Assembly: GCF_031457805.1 (NCBI RefSeq)
Contig: NZ_JAVDXI010000006.1
Coordinates: 124,001 to 188,000 of the forward strand
Direction of reading: 5' to 3'
Source: Caulobacter sp031457805
Lineage (GTDB): Bacteria; Pseudomonadota; Alphaproteobacteria; Caulobacterales; Caulobacteraceae
Length of the DNA stretch: 64,000 bases
Notes under the pieces: generated by a model
The model's database searches: none
Told to the model about the DNA's origin: nothing
What the model saw: the letters and a program-made list of their open reading frames with translations, nothing else
Shown here: positions 17,032-25,863 of the stretch, piece by piece
How positions within the stretch are numbered: position 1 is the stretch's first letter
Layout: each line of letters opens with the position of its first letter
Program-made: the position numbers and the translations under genes

Positions 17032-20000
17032 TTATACGGGTGAGGTTTGCCCCTCGCCCGACTTTTCCTGGGCTTCATACGCTTCGATCTGGCGCGCCGT
17101 CCACTCCGGCGACTTCGTGAAGCGCGCCAGGAGGTCATAGAACACCGGAACGATGAACAGCGTCAGCAGGGTGGCGAAGATCGCGCCGGTGAAGATCACC
17201 GCCCCGATCGTCTGACGGCTGCCCGCGCCCGCGCCCGCCCACAGCATCAGCGGCAGCGCGCCCATGGCGGCCGACACTGAGGTCATGATGATCGGACGCA
17301 AACGCAGGGTCGCCGCCTCGATCACCGCCTCGCGCACGGTCAGACCCTCGTCGCGCAGCTGGTTGGCGAACTCGACGATCAGGATCCCGTTCTTGGTGGC
17401 GATGCCGATCAGGATAATCAGACCGATCTGACTGTAGGTATTGATGGTCGACCCCGTCATCAGCAGGCCGAACAACCCGCCCAGCGCGGCCAGAGGCACC
17501 GTCAGCATGATGACGGCCGGGTGGATCCAGCTCTCGAACTGCGCTGCGAGCACCAGGAACACCAGCAGCAGCGCCAGACCAAAGGCGATGGCGATGCCGC
17601 CGGAGCCTTCAATGTAGTCCTTGGCCTGACCGCCCCACTTGATGCTGACGCCGGGCACCGGGCGCTGGGCGGCCTGGTCCTTGAAGAACGCCACGGCGTC
17701 CTCGACCGTGTAGCCCGGATTGAGCTGCGCCGTCAGGGTCACAGAACGCAAACGGTCAACGCGGGGCCGGTCCGGCGTATCGCCTCTCAGCTCGGTGGTG
17801 ACCACGGTGGACAGCGGCACGATGGCCCCTGTGCTGGTCCGCACGTTCAGGCGGTTCAGATCCTCGATGCTCCGGCGCTGATCAAGATTGGTCTGCAGGA
17901 TCACGTCGTATTCCTGGCCGTTCTTGATGTAGGTGGTCGCCCGGCGTGAGCCGAACATGGTCTCCAGCGCGCGGCCGACCGACTGCGCCGAGACGCCGAG
18001 CGTGGCGGCTTTGTCGAGGTCGATCTGGACCAACAGACGCGGCGCCGTCGGCTCATAGTCCAGGCGCGGACGGGCGAGGCCCGGATTGTCCTGCGCCTCC
18101 GCCAGGATGGGCTTCAGCCACGCGGCCAGCTGCACGTAGTCGTTGCCGACCGCAATGAGGTCGACATTCGTGCCGCCGCCGCCACCACCGCCGCCACCGC
18201 GCTGGAACGGCCCGCGCACGCTGGCCACGGCGCGAACGCTGGTGAACTTGGACAGCTCCTTGTTGAGCTCCGCAGCGACCTCGTCAGCAGTCTTTTCTCG
18301 CTCGCCCCAGGGCTTCAGCGCGACAACGCCGTTGGCGCTGTTGAACGAGTTCCCGCCAAATCGCGGGATGGTCATGATGGTCCGTTCGGAAACGCCGTCC
18401 TGACGATACTTGTCGAGGACCTTCTCGACCTTCAGACCGATCGCCGAGGTGTAGTCGTAACCCGCTCCCTCGGCCGCCGAAATCGAGACGTCCACCCGTC
18501 CCCGGTCTTCGGCCGGCACCAATTCCTTGGGCAGACTGACAAACAACAGCGCCGCGAAACCCGCCAGCAGCAGCACCAGCGCGCCCGAGATCGCCGCCGA
18601 CCATCCGCCAAGGATCTGGGACAGCGACGCGCGATAGGAGGCGCTCAAGGCGCCCATGGCCTTGTTGACCCGGCGCGCCAGCCAGCCTTCGCCATGCGCA
18701 GGGCGCAACAGCTTGGACGCCATCATCGGTGACAGCGATAGCGCCAGCAGCGCCGAGAAGGCGACCGCCGCCGCGATCGCCACAGCCAGCTCGACAAACA
18801 GGCGACCGATATAACCCGGGAGGAACATCAGCGGCGCGAACACCGACACCAGGACGATCGTCGTCGCCACGACGGCGAAAAAGACCTGGCGCGTGCCGCG
18901 CTCGGCGGCGACCAGAGGCGGCTCGCCTTCATCGACCCGGCGCTGGATATTCTCGACCACGACGATGGCGTCGTCCACGACCAGACCCACGGCCAGCACG
19001 AGGGCCAACAGCGTCAGCAGGTTCAGGGAGAAGCCCAGCGGCGCCAGGATGATGAAGGTCGACAGGATGCAGATCGGGGCGACGATCGACGGGATCAGCG
19101 CCGATCGCCAGCTGCCCAGGAACAGCAGGTTGACCAGCACCACCAAGCCGATCGACAGACCCATGGTGATCCAGACCTCGTGGATCGCCTCAGCGGTGAA
19201 CACCGAGTTGTCGACCGCCACCACCATCTTGGTGCCGGAGGGCAGGGTTTGATTGATGACCTCCACCTCAGCGCGGACAGCTTTGGAGATCTCGACGTCA
19301 TTGGCTTGGGACTGACGGGTCAGACCGATGCCGACCTGATCGATCCCATTCCCCCGGAACAGGCGACGGCGCTCATCGGGCCCTTCTTCGATCCGCGCGA
19401 CGTCGCCCAGGCGCAGCACGTAGCCCGCGCCGTTGGCGGCCCTAAGCGGCAGGCGTGCGAAGTCTTCCGGCTTGGCGTAGCTACGCGCCACCCGGATTGT
19501 GAAGTCCTTGGCCGAGCTCTCCAGCGAACCAGCCGGTAGCTCGAGGTTCTGAGCGTTGAGCGCGCTCTCGATATCGTCCACGGTGACGCCGCGCGCGGCC
19601 ATCTCGTTGGCGTCGAGCCAGATCCGCATAGCGTAGATCTTGGCGCCGAACAGGTTGGCTTGGGCCACGCCGTCGATCGTCGACATCCGCTCGACCAGAT
19701 AGCGGTCGGCATAGTCGGCCAGCTGCAACGGGTTCAGCGTTGTGGACGTGAGGTTTAGGATAATGATCGGCGCAGCGTCGGCGTTGGCCTTGGCGATCTG
19801 CGGCGGATCGGCTTGATCCGGCAGGTTGCTGGTCACGCGGCTGACGGCGTCGCGCACGTCATTGGCCGCAGCGTCCAGATCGCGGTCGAGGTTGAACGTG
19901 ATGCTGATGTTCGACCGGCCGTCGCGCGATGAACTATTGACCCGATCGATGCCCTGGATGCCGGCGACCTGGCGCTCGATCACCTGGGTGATGCGTTCTT

Positions 20001-20175
20001 CGATGACCTCGGCCGAGGCCCCGCGGTAGCTGGTCGAGACCGACACGACGGGCGGATCGACGCTGGGCAGCTCACGGATTGGCAGCGAGGTGTACGCCGC
20101 CAGACCGATCACGCAGAGGATGATCGCCGCAACAGCGGCGAATACGGGGCGACGGACGGAAAGATCGGAGAGCAT
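17032..20175 (-). CDS. RND efflux pump permease (HAE1, AcrB/MexB superfamily)
   Basis: 1047 residues, 12 expected transmembrane helices with two large periplasmic loops. The start MLSDLSVRRPVFAAVAAIIL is typical of this branch. The proton relay segment in helix 4 (VLAVGLVVDDAIVVVENIQR) keeps both aspartates. The second half has GIATKNGILIVEFANQL and the C-terminal FIVPVFYDL. A run of nine glycines (about 18172-18198) interrupts the porter domain. It overlaps its adaptor gene by ATGA. No outer-membrane channel gene adjoins, so the pump must borrow a TolC-like partner. Substrates unknown. Confidence 0.93.
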   Translation of the reverse strand: MLSDLSVRRPVFAAVAAIILCVIGLAAYTSLPIRELPSVDPPVVSVSTSYRGASAEVIEERITQVIERQVAGIQGIDRVNSSSRDGRSNISITFNLDRDLDAAANDVRDAVSRVTSNLPDQADPPQIAKANADAAPIIILNLTSTTLNPLQLADYADRYLVERMSTIDGVAQANLFGAKIYAMRIWLDANEMAARGVTVDDIESALNAQNLELPAGSLESSAKDFTIRVARSYAKPEDFARLPLRAANGAGYVLRLGDVARIEEGPDERRRLFRGNGIDQVGIGLTRQSQANDVEISKAVRAEVEVINQTLPSGTKMVVAVDNSVFTAEAIHEVWITMGLSIGLVVLVNLLFLGSWRSALIPSIVAPICILSTFIILAPLGFSLNLLTLLALVLAVGLVVDDAIVVVENIQRRVDEGEPPLVAAERGTRQVFFAVVATTIVLVSVFAPLMFLPGYIGRLFVELAVAIAAAVAFSALLALSLSPMMASKLLRPAHGEGWLARRVNKAMGALSASYRASLSQILGGWSAAISGALVLLLAGFAALLFVSLPKELVPAEDRGRVDVSISAAEGAGYDYTSAIGLKVEKVLDKYRQDGVSERTIMTIPRFGGNSFNSANGVVALKPWGEREKTADEVAAELNKELSKFTSVRAVASVRGPFQRGGGGGGGGGTNVDLIAVGNDYVQLAAWLKPILAEAQDNPGLARPRLDYEPTAPRLLVQIDLDKAATLGVSAQSVGRALETMFGSRRATTYIKNGQEYDVILQTNLDQRRSIEDLNRLNVRTSTGAIVPLSTVVTTELRGDTPDRPRVDRLRSVTLTAQLNPGYTVEDAVAFFKDQAAQRPVPGVSIKWGGQAKDYIEGSGGIAIAFGLALLLVFLVLAAQFESWIHPAVIMLTVPLAALGGLFGLLMTGSTINTYSQIGLIILIGIATKNGILIVEFANQLRDEGLTVREAVIEAATLRLRPIIMTSVSAAMGALPLMLWAGAGAGSRQTIGAVIFTGAIFATLLTLFIVPVFYDLLARFTKSPEWTARQIEAYEAQEKSGEGQTSPV

Positions 20176-21353
20176 CAGCCGGCCTTGCGGTCTGCGCCGC
20201 CCTTGGCTTCAGCTTTTTGCCCAGGCTTGCCGCCGGCGATGGAGGCGCCGTCCTGGATCCTGTTCAGACCATCGGCGACGATCTTGTCGCCCGTCTTCAA
20301 ACCCGAGCGGATTTCGACAAAGCCCCCTTCAGTGATGCCCGTATCGACGTCGGTGCGACGCGCGACCAGCCCCTTGGGGCCCTTGGCGACGACATAGACC
20401 GAGGCTTGCTCGCCCTCGAACTGCACAGCCGCTTCCGGCACGGCGACGCTGGTGCGCACGCCCTGGTCAATCGCCACCTTGACCAGCATGCCCGGCTTCA
20501 AGCGGCCGCTGGCGTTGGGGAACTCCGCACGGGCCTTGAGCGCCCGGGTGGTCGGATCAATACGGGTGTCGAGCTGAGCGATGCGCCCCTGAAACGTCTC
20601 GCCCGGCAGCGCGTCGGGCTTGGCGACAATCGGCAAGCCGATGCGCAGGGTTTCCAGATAGCGATCAGGAACCGAGAAATCGACGCGGATCACTGCGGTG
20701 TCATCGAGCGTAACGATGGCGGTGCCTGGGCTGATCAGCATGCCGGGCGCAACGTCCGAGATTCCGACCCGGCCGGAGAAAGGCGCGCGGATCACGCGAT
20801 CGAGCTTATTGGCTTGGGCGGATTCGACCGCCGCCTTCGAGGTCTCGTAGGCGGCGAGGTACTGCTCGGCGGTGGCGCGCGGGGCGATGCCTTTGTCAGC
20901 CAGGGTCTTCCAGCGCTTGTAGTCCCGCTCGGCCTGAGCCAGACGCGCGCGGGCCTCGGCGATACCGGCGTCCTCGGCTTCAGCCTTCAGCTCGACCAAG
21001 ACCTGGCCGCGGGAGACGGCTTGGCCATCGGTGAAGCGAACGGCCGTGATGAGTTCGGCGGTATTGGAGGTGATGGTCACCGACTGACGGCCTTTGGCCG
21101 CGCCCAGCACTTCGATACGATCCGTGAACGAGCGCTCGCCGACCACCGTCTGCGTGACGGCGGTCGCGCGGCCACCGCCGCCTCCGCCCTTGGTCTCCTT
21201 ACTGGCGAAAGCCAGCTTGAAGCCGCCCACCCCCAGCATGAGAACGACGGCGGCCAGGGCCACGACGAGGAAGAAGTGCCTACGGATCAAGGACGTGCTC
21301 CGGGCGCCGGACAAGCTCGGCGGGGTGACAAACGCGGCGAGATATGACCGCAC
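20175..21353 (-). CDS. RND efflux periplasmic adaptor (membrane fusion protein)
   Basis: 392 residues. One N-terminal membrane anchor (HFFLVVALAAVVLMLGVGGF), then the adaptor layout: barrel-sandwich half-motifs around DRIEVLGAAKGRQSVTITSN and APFSGRVGISDVAPG, a helical hairpin between them (EDAGIAEARARLAQAERDYK on), then a beta-barrel with LDTRIDPTTRALKARAEFPN and a membrane-proximal domain. This is the HlyD/AcrA family piece that joins the RND permease to an outer-membrane channel. A six-glycine run follows the anchor. The Ala/Lys/Gly-rich tail ends at the permease start (4-bp overlap). Confidence 0.92.
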   Translation of the reverse strand: MRSYLAAFVTPPSLSGARSTSLIRRHFFLVVALAAVVLMLGVGGFKLAFASKETKGGGGGGRATAVTQTVVGERSFTDRIEVLGAAKGRQSVTITSNTAELITAVRFTDGQAVSRGQVLVELKAEAEDAGIAEARARLAQAERDYKRWKTLADKGIAPRATAEQYLAAYETSKAAVESAQANKLDRVIRAPFSGRVGISDVAPGMLISPGTAIVTLDDTAVIRVDFSVPDRYLETLRIGLPIVAKPDALPGETFQGRIAQLDTRIDPTTRALKARAEFPNASGRLKPGMLVKVAIDQGVRTSVAVPEAAVQFEGEQASVYVVAKGPKGLVARRTDVDTGITEGGFVEIRSGLKTGDKIVADGLNRIQDGASIAGGKPGQKAEAKGGADRKAG

Positions 21354-21409
21354 CGTAAACCCACGTCCAGTGACACCAGGATGACTGTGTGTTGCAGCAC
21401 TGAAATACG

Positions 21410-22168
21410 CTATAGGTTACGCCATACACCCAGCACGACGCCGCGATCTCGGGCGGTTTCGCGCCCCGCCACGGTGTCTCGCCAGCCGACTTGGGCGCTC
21501 CAGGCGCCGAACGCGCGGACGACCGAGATCTCGCTCTTCAGCCAGCACGAATCCGGGCCTTCGCGCTCGGCTTGCCCGGCGTAGGTTTGCGCCAGGAAAA
21601 GGGTTTTGGGCGTCGGCCGGAGGCCTAGCGTGACATCCAGCCGGTTCTCGTCCGCCAGACCTTCTCGCCGAAGCCGAGCCGCCTGTATGTCCAGGTAGAC
21701 CGGCTTCCCGCGCCAAACGGCGGACCGCCCGTAGAGCACCCTCGCCTCCAGATCGAGACTGCCCTCCCCAGGCGCCGCGTAGCCGGCGTTTCGCCCGGCG
21801 CCCGCCTCGGCGGCTCCAAGATAGAGCGACAGCGTCGAGCGGTCGTCCTGGCGAACGGCCCAACGCAGCCCCAGTTCGATCGGCCCTCGGCCCGCATAGT
21901 CCACCCACTGATCGCGCCCGCGTGTGACGCCGGCCTTGGCCTGCAGCGTCAGTCGTTCCGTCAAGCCGTGTTCGACGAACATGGAAGCCGCTTCGTCGCG
22001 GCGACGGTTGATGTCGACCCGTTGGCCTTGCGCATTGAAACCCTGACTGGCGGTCTGCCGCTCATACTTGACGATGACCTGCGTCTTGCCCGGCGGAACG
22101 GGCCAGGCGCCCGCTGTCGCCGCACCGACGCCCAGAGACGAAAAAGCCGCCGCGATCACCAGGATCAC
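21410..22168 (-). CDS. Secreted beta-rich (probable outer-membrane) protein of unknown function
   Basis: 252 residues from a GTG at 22168, chosen because AAAGG sits five bases upstream and the resulting N-terminus (VILVIAAAFSSLGVGAATAG) is a good signal peptide; the longer open frame would overlap the aldolase gene. The mature part alternates polar and hydrophobic residues (KTQVIVKYERQTASQGF, STLSLYLGAAEAG, DVTLGLRPTPKTLFLAQTYA) and ends in aromatic-containing strands (RGVVLGVWRNL), as in small outer-membrane barrels. I recognise no named family. Located between the aldolase gene (29 bp) and the RND adaptor gene (56 bp). Confidence 0.7.
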   Translation of the reverse strand: MILVIAAAFSSLGVGAATAGAWPVPPGKTQVIVKYERQTASQGFNAQGQRVDINRRRDEAASMFVEHGLTERLTLQAKAGVTRGRDQWVDYAGRGPIELGLRWAVRQDDRSTLSLYLGAAEAGAGRNAGYAAPGEGSLDLEARVLYGRSAVWRGKPVYLDIQAARLRREGLADENRLDVTLGLRPTPKTLFLAQTYAGQAEREGPDSCWLKSEISVVRAFGAWSAQVGWRDTVAGRETARDRGVVLGVWRNL

Positions 22169-22197
22169 GGCGGCCTTTGCGACGTCTAAGGCAGTGG

Positions 22198-22971
22198 TCA
22201 GTCGGCGTAGCCCGGAGACTCGCGGTCCAGCTTGCGCAGACAGCCCGGCCAAGCCAGACCGCCGATCATGCCCATGCCCATGCCTGTCTGCTTGCGAACC
22301 TCGTCCTGCGCGGCGTCGGGGGCCAGCAGGACGTTCTCGCGTCCGATCGAAAGCGCCATCACCTGCTGCGCGCATGCTCGCTCCAGGAAGAACATCCCCA
22401 ACCAGCATTCAGCTGCGGAAGCGCCCACCGACAGGGTGCCGTGGTTGCGCAACATCATCAGCTTCTTCTGGCCGAGGTCGGCCACGATGCGCTCTCGCTC
22501 TTCAAGGTTGAGCGCAATGCCTTCATAATCGTGATAGGCGAGCTGAGGCAAGACGATTAGCGCGTGTTGGGTCAGCGGCAGCAGACCTTCCTTGTGCGCC
22601 GACACCGCCACGCCCTGGTCGCTGTGAAGGTGCATCACGTAGTGGGCGTCGTCGCGCGCCGCGTGGACGGCCGAGTGGATCGTGAAGCCCGCCGGATTGA
22701 TGTAGTACGGGGTCTTGTCGATGACGTTGCCTTCGAGATCGACCTTTACGAGGCTCGAGGCCGTGATCTCGCCGAAGAACATCCCGTAGGGATTGATGAG
22801 GAAGTGGTGCTCGGGGCCAGGAATGCGCGCCGAGATGTGGGTGAAGATCATGTCGTCCCAGCCATGCAGGGCCACGAGACGATAGAGGGCGGCGAGATCG
22901 ACCCGCGCTTGCCACTCCGCTTCGCTGACCTTGCCCTTCAGGGACGTGATAGGCATAGCGCCGTCGGCCAT
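22198..22971 (-). CDS. Class II aldolase/adducin family protein
   Basis: 257 residues. WDDMIFTHISARIPGPEHHF, INPYGMFFGEITASSLVKVD and IHSAVHAARDDAHYVMHLHS give the zinc-binding histidines and the fold of class II aldolases (fuculose-1-phosphate aldolase, RhaD, AraD). The later LMMLRNHGTLSVGAS segment supplies the third histidine. This subgroup (adducin-like, unlinked to sugar operons) is widespread in alphaproteobacteria and its substrate is not known. It leads a minus-strand run that continues with the barrel-like protein, the RND pump and a transketolase-like enzyme. Confidence 0.88.
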   Translation of the reverse strand: MADGAMPITSLKGKVSEAEWQARVDLAALYRLVALHGWDDMIFTHISARIPGPEHHFLINPYGMFFGEITASSLVKVDLEGNVIDKTPYYINPAGFTIHSAVHAARDDAHYVMHLHSDQGVAVSAHKEGLLPLTQHALIVLPQLAYHDYEGIALNLEERERIVADLGQKKLMMLRNHGTLSVGASAAECWLGMFFLERACAQQVMALSIGRENVLLAPDAAQDEVRKQTGMGMGMIGGLAWPGCLRKLDRESPGYAD

Positions 22972-23094
22972 TGGGGCCTCCCGTAGGTTATCATTGTTGA
23001 GTTGAGCGTCGCGCCGAGGCGCTGGGCCGTCAAGGGGTACCTGATCCTCGGAGAGCAGACATCGGCTTGCCAGCGCGGCTCAGCCGTCGGACGG

Positions 23095-23115
23095 TCCCCC
23101 TCGGAATGAGGGGGA
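23095..23115 (+). promoter_or_regulatory. Hairpin covering the ribosome binding site of the DUF969 gene
   Basis: TCCCCCTC (23095-23102), loop GGAAT and GAGGGGGA (23108-23115) make a perfect 8-bp GC-rich stem. The GGGAG that would serve as the ribosome binding site (nine bases before the ATG at 23126) lies in the 3' arm, so folding would hide it. No T-run follows. Confidence 0.5.
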
Positions 23116-23125
23116 GTCGCCGGGG

Positions 23126-23788
23126 ATGCTGACCCTGTTGGGCGTTGCGGTGATCGTACTGGGCTTTGCTCTGCGCTTTAATCCGCTGCTGGTCGTTGTG
23201 GCCGCCGCCATGACGTCCGGCCTCGCCGCCGGTCTAGCGCCGCTCGAGGTGCTGGCCGCGTTCGGCAAAGCGTTCAACACCAACCGTTATGTCAGCGTCG
23301 CCTGGCTCGTCCTGCCCGCCATCGGCGTGCTCGAGCGCGCGGGCCTGCGAGAGCAGGCGCGGCGCACGATCCAGGGACTGAGGGCGGCGACGGCGGGGCG
23401 GATCCTCCTGGCCTATCTGGCTCTTCGGCAGGTCGCCGCCGCACTAGGCCTGACCCAGGTGGCCGGCCACGCCCAGACGGTCCGTCCGCTTCTGGCGCCG
23501 ATGGCCGAGGCCGCCGCCGAGCCGCTGACCGACGACCAGCGCCAGAAGGTTCGAGCCATGAGCGCCGCCACGGACAATGTCGGTCTCTTCTTCGGCGAGG
23601 ACATCTTCCTGGCGATCGGTTCGATCCTGCTGATCGTCGGGTTCCTGGATCAGAGCGGCATCACCGTCGAGCCTCTCGCCCTCTCGGTCTGGGCGATCCC
23701 GACCGCCATCGCCGCCTTTCTGATCCACGGCGCGCGACTGCTGATGTTCGACCGCGGGCTCCCCCCGAAGGCGGAGGACGCGGCATGA
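23126..23788 (+). CDS. DUF969 family membrane protein
   Basis: 220 residues with about six hydrophobic helices (first MLTLLGVAVIVLGFALRFNP). FNTNRYVSVAWLVLPAIGVL, AERAGLREQARR-like (here LERAGLREQARRTIQ) and SAATDNVGLFFGEDIFLAIG are DUF969 hallmarks. DUF969 and DUF979 are always found as a pair and look like the two halves of a transporter; in other bacteria they lie near pyroglutamyl peptidase or 5-oxoproline genes (recalled, not checked). Overlaps the next gene by ATGA. Confidence 0.85.
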   Translation: MLTLLGVAVIVLGFALRFNPLLVVVAAAMTSGLAAGLAPLEVLAAFGKAFNTNRYVSVAWLVLPAIGVLERAGLREQARRTIQGLRAATAGRILLAYLALRQVAAALGLTQVAGHAQTVRPLLAPMAEAAAEPLTDDQRQKVRAMSAATDNVGLFFGEDIFLAIGSILLIVGFLDQSGITVEPLALSVWAIPTAIAAFLIHGARLLMFDRGLPPKAEDAA

Positions 23789-24741
23789 TCGGCCTTCCCC
23801 TCGTCTATCTGCTCTCGGGACTGATGTTCGCAGCCTTCGCCGTCCTCAGCGCCGGCGACCGCGAGAACCCCAAGCGTTTCGGCAACGCCGCGTTCTGGGG
23901 CCTGTTCGCGCTGAGCTTCCTGGCCGGCGACCATCTGGGCGACCTGGGTAACGGGATCTTGGTTCTGTGCCTGGCCCTCATCGCCGGAGCGGGACAGCTG
24001 GGCGTTGGTGCGCCAAAGAGCACCGCGCCGGAAGAGCGGGAGAGCCTGGCCATGGCTTACGGGATAAAGCTCTATGCGCCCGCCCTGGTCATCCCGGTGT
24101 TGGTCCTGGTCGGCTCACTGGCCTTCAAGCACCTGACCATTGGCGGCGCGCATCTGGTCGATCCCAAGCAGGCGACGCTGATCGCCCTAGCCCTGGCGGC
24201 GCTGGTCGCGGCGGTTCTCTCCAAGCTGATGTTCCAGCAACCCGCTGGCGCGCCGATCCAGGAGGGCCGCCGCCTGATGGACCTCGTCGGCTGGGCCGCC
24301 TTGCTGCCGCAGATGCTGGCGGCGCTGGGTGCTGTGTTCGCGCTGGCGGGCGTGGGCAAGTCGATCGGCGAGATCGCCGTCATGATCACACCGGCGGACA
24401 GCCGCTTCGCCGCCGTCGCGGCCTACTGCGTGGGCATGGCGGTGTTCACGATCATGATGGGCAACGCCTTCGCCGCGTTCCCGGTGATGACCGGCGGCAT
24501 CGCCCTGCCCTTGGTGATCGGCCAGTTCGGCGGCGATCCCGCCGTGGTCTGCGCCATCGGCATGCTGTCAGGCTTCTGCGGCACGCTGCTGACGCCGCTG
24601 GCGGCCAACTTCAACCTTGTGCCCGCCGCCTTGCTGCAGTTGAAGGACCGCTACGCCGTGATCCGCGCCCAAGCGCCCACGGCCGCCCTGATGCTGATCG
24701 TCAACGTGATCCTGATGAACGCCCTGGCCTTCCACCGATGA
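23785..24741 (+). CDS. DUF979 family membrane protein
   Basis: 318 residues with 8-10 hydrophobic helices. LPLVYLLSGLMFAAFAVLSA, RFGNAAFWGLFALSFLAGD and the block GNAFAAFPVMTGGIALPLVI identify DUF979, the constant partner of DUF969. The last helices hold CGTLLTPLAANFNLVPAALL, a polar-lined segment that resembles anion-transporter re-entrant loops. The pair probably forms a permease for a small metabolite, which is an inference from topology. Both ends overlap their neighbours by 4 bp, so stoichiometric translation is likely. Confidence 0.85.
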   Translation: MIGLPLVYLLSGLMFAAFAVLSAGDRENPKRFGNAAFWGLFALSFLAGDHLGDLGNGILVLCLALIAGAGQLGVGAPKSTAPEERESLAMAYGIKLYAPALVIPVLVLVGSLAFKHLTIGGAHLVDPKQATLIALALAALVAAVLSKLMFQQPAGAPIQEGRRLMDLVGWAALLPQMLAALGAVFALAGVGKSIGEIAVMITPADSRFAAVAAYCVGMAVFTIMMGNAFAAFPVMTGGIALPLVIGQFGGDPAVVCAIGMLSGFCGTLLTPLAANFNLVPAALLQLKDRYAVIRAQAPTAALMLIVNVILMNALAFHR

Positions 24742-25733
24742 GCCTCGCCCGCTCCACCGCCTCCCGCTTCGCCAAGATCGCGCTGGGCCACCTGACCCGC
24801 GAGTATCCCAACAAGCTGGACCACGTGATGGGCGGTCCAGAAGACGTGCAGTCGCCTCAGGCCCTACACCCCATCTTCTACGGCAGCTTTGACTGGCACT
24901 CGTGCGTGCACGGCTACTGGCTGCTGGCCACCCTGCTACGCCTGCGCCCTGAGATGGCCGAAGCGCCGACCATCATGGCGCTGTTTGACGACGCCTTCAC
25001 CGAGGAGAAGGTCGCCGGCGAGGTCGCCTATCTGGCGCGACCGGAGAGCCGGGGCTTTGAACGTCCTTACGGTTGGGCCTGGAGTCTGATGCTGCAGGCC
25101 GAACTCCTGCGGCATGACCGCCCCTGGGCGCGGATTCACGCCCCGTTGGCCCTTGCCTTCAAGCAACGGTTCGAAACCTTCCTGCCGATCGCCGACTACC
25201 CGGTTCGCGGCGGTACGCACTACAACACTGCCTTCGCGCTGGCCCTCGCCTATGAGTTCGCCGAAATGACCGGTGATCAGGCCTTCTTCGATCTACTGCA
25301 GAGTCGGGCGCTGATCTGGTACGGGCAGGACGCCGACTGCCAGGCGTGGGAGCCGTCCGGCGACGACTTCCTCTCTCCGGCCCTGATCGAGGCCGAGGCC
25401 ATGCGACGGCTTCTGCCGCGCGAGCGCTTCGACCTGTGGTTTCCCCGCTTCCTGCCGAATCTCGCCGATAAGCAGCCGGCGACCCTGTTCACGCCCGCCC
25501 GGGTCAGCGACCGCACGGACGGCAAGATCGCCCATCTGGACGGGCTGAACCTTTCGCGCGCCTGGTGTTGGCGCCTGCTGGCGGGATCCATGTCAGAGCA
25601 TGATCCCGGTCAAGCGCATGCGGTGAACGCGGCCATGAGCCATCTTGCGGCGGCCGTGCCACATATCTCTGGCGACTATATGGGTGAACATTGGCTGGCG
25701 ACGTTCGCCCTCTTGGCGCTCGAGAATGGCTAG
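24738..25733 (+). CDS. DUF2891 family soluble protein
   Basis: 331 residues, starting at the ATG that overlaps the DUF979 stop. FYGSFDWHSCVHGYWLLATL, RPYGWAWSLMLQAEL, GGTHYNTAFALALAYEFAEM and DGLNLSRAWCWRLLAGSM are repeated helical blocks rich in Trp and His, as in DUF2891, and they suggest an (alpha/alpha) barrel like glycoside hydrolases or epimerases. No signal peptide, so cytoplasmic. Being third in a strictly overlapped operon with two transporter-like proteins, it likely processes the imported compound. Function undescribed as far as I know. Confidence 0.85.
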   Translation: MSLARSTASRFAKIALGHLTREYPNKLDHVMGGPEDVQSPQALHPIFYGSFDWHSCVHGYWLLATLLRLRPEMAEAPTIMALFDDAFTEEKVAGEVAYLARPESRGFERPYGWAWSLMLQAELLRHDRPWARIHAPLALAFKQRFETFLPIADYPVRGGTHYNTAFALALAYEFAEMTGDQAFFDLLQSRALIWYGQDADCQAWEPSGDDFLSPALIEAEAMRRLLPRERFDLWFPRFLPNLADKQPATLFTPARVSDRTDGKIAHLDGLNLSRAWCWRLLAGSMSEHDPGQAHAVNAAMSHLAAAVPHISGDYMGEHWLATFALLALENG

Positions 25734-25768
25734 GCCCCACCCGCGAGCACATCGTTACCGCTACCAGC

Positions 25769-25786
25769 TTTACAATCGTTGACAAT
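25769..25786 (+). promoter_or_regulatory. Copy 1 of an 18-bp repeated element containing TTGACA
   Basis: TTTACAATCGTTGACAAT occurs here and again, identical over 18 bp, at 26075-26092, each about 75-95 bases before a small plus-strand gene. It contains a consensus -35 hexamer (TTGACA) and a direct repeat ACAAT-N5-ACAAT, so it may be both promoter and operator. Confidence 0.5.
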
Positions 25787-25863
25787 GATTTGGACCAGAC
25801 GCGCGTTAAGCACGACCTGAGCCCAACCTAAGGGCGCGCCTCCACTCTAGGGAGCTCGTCGTC

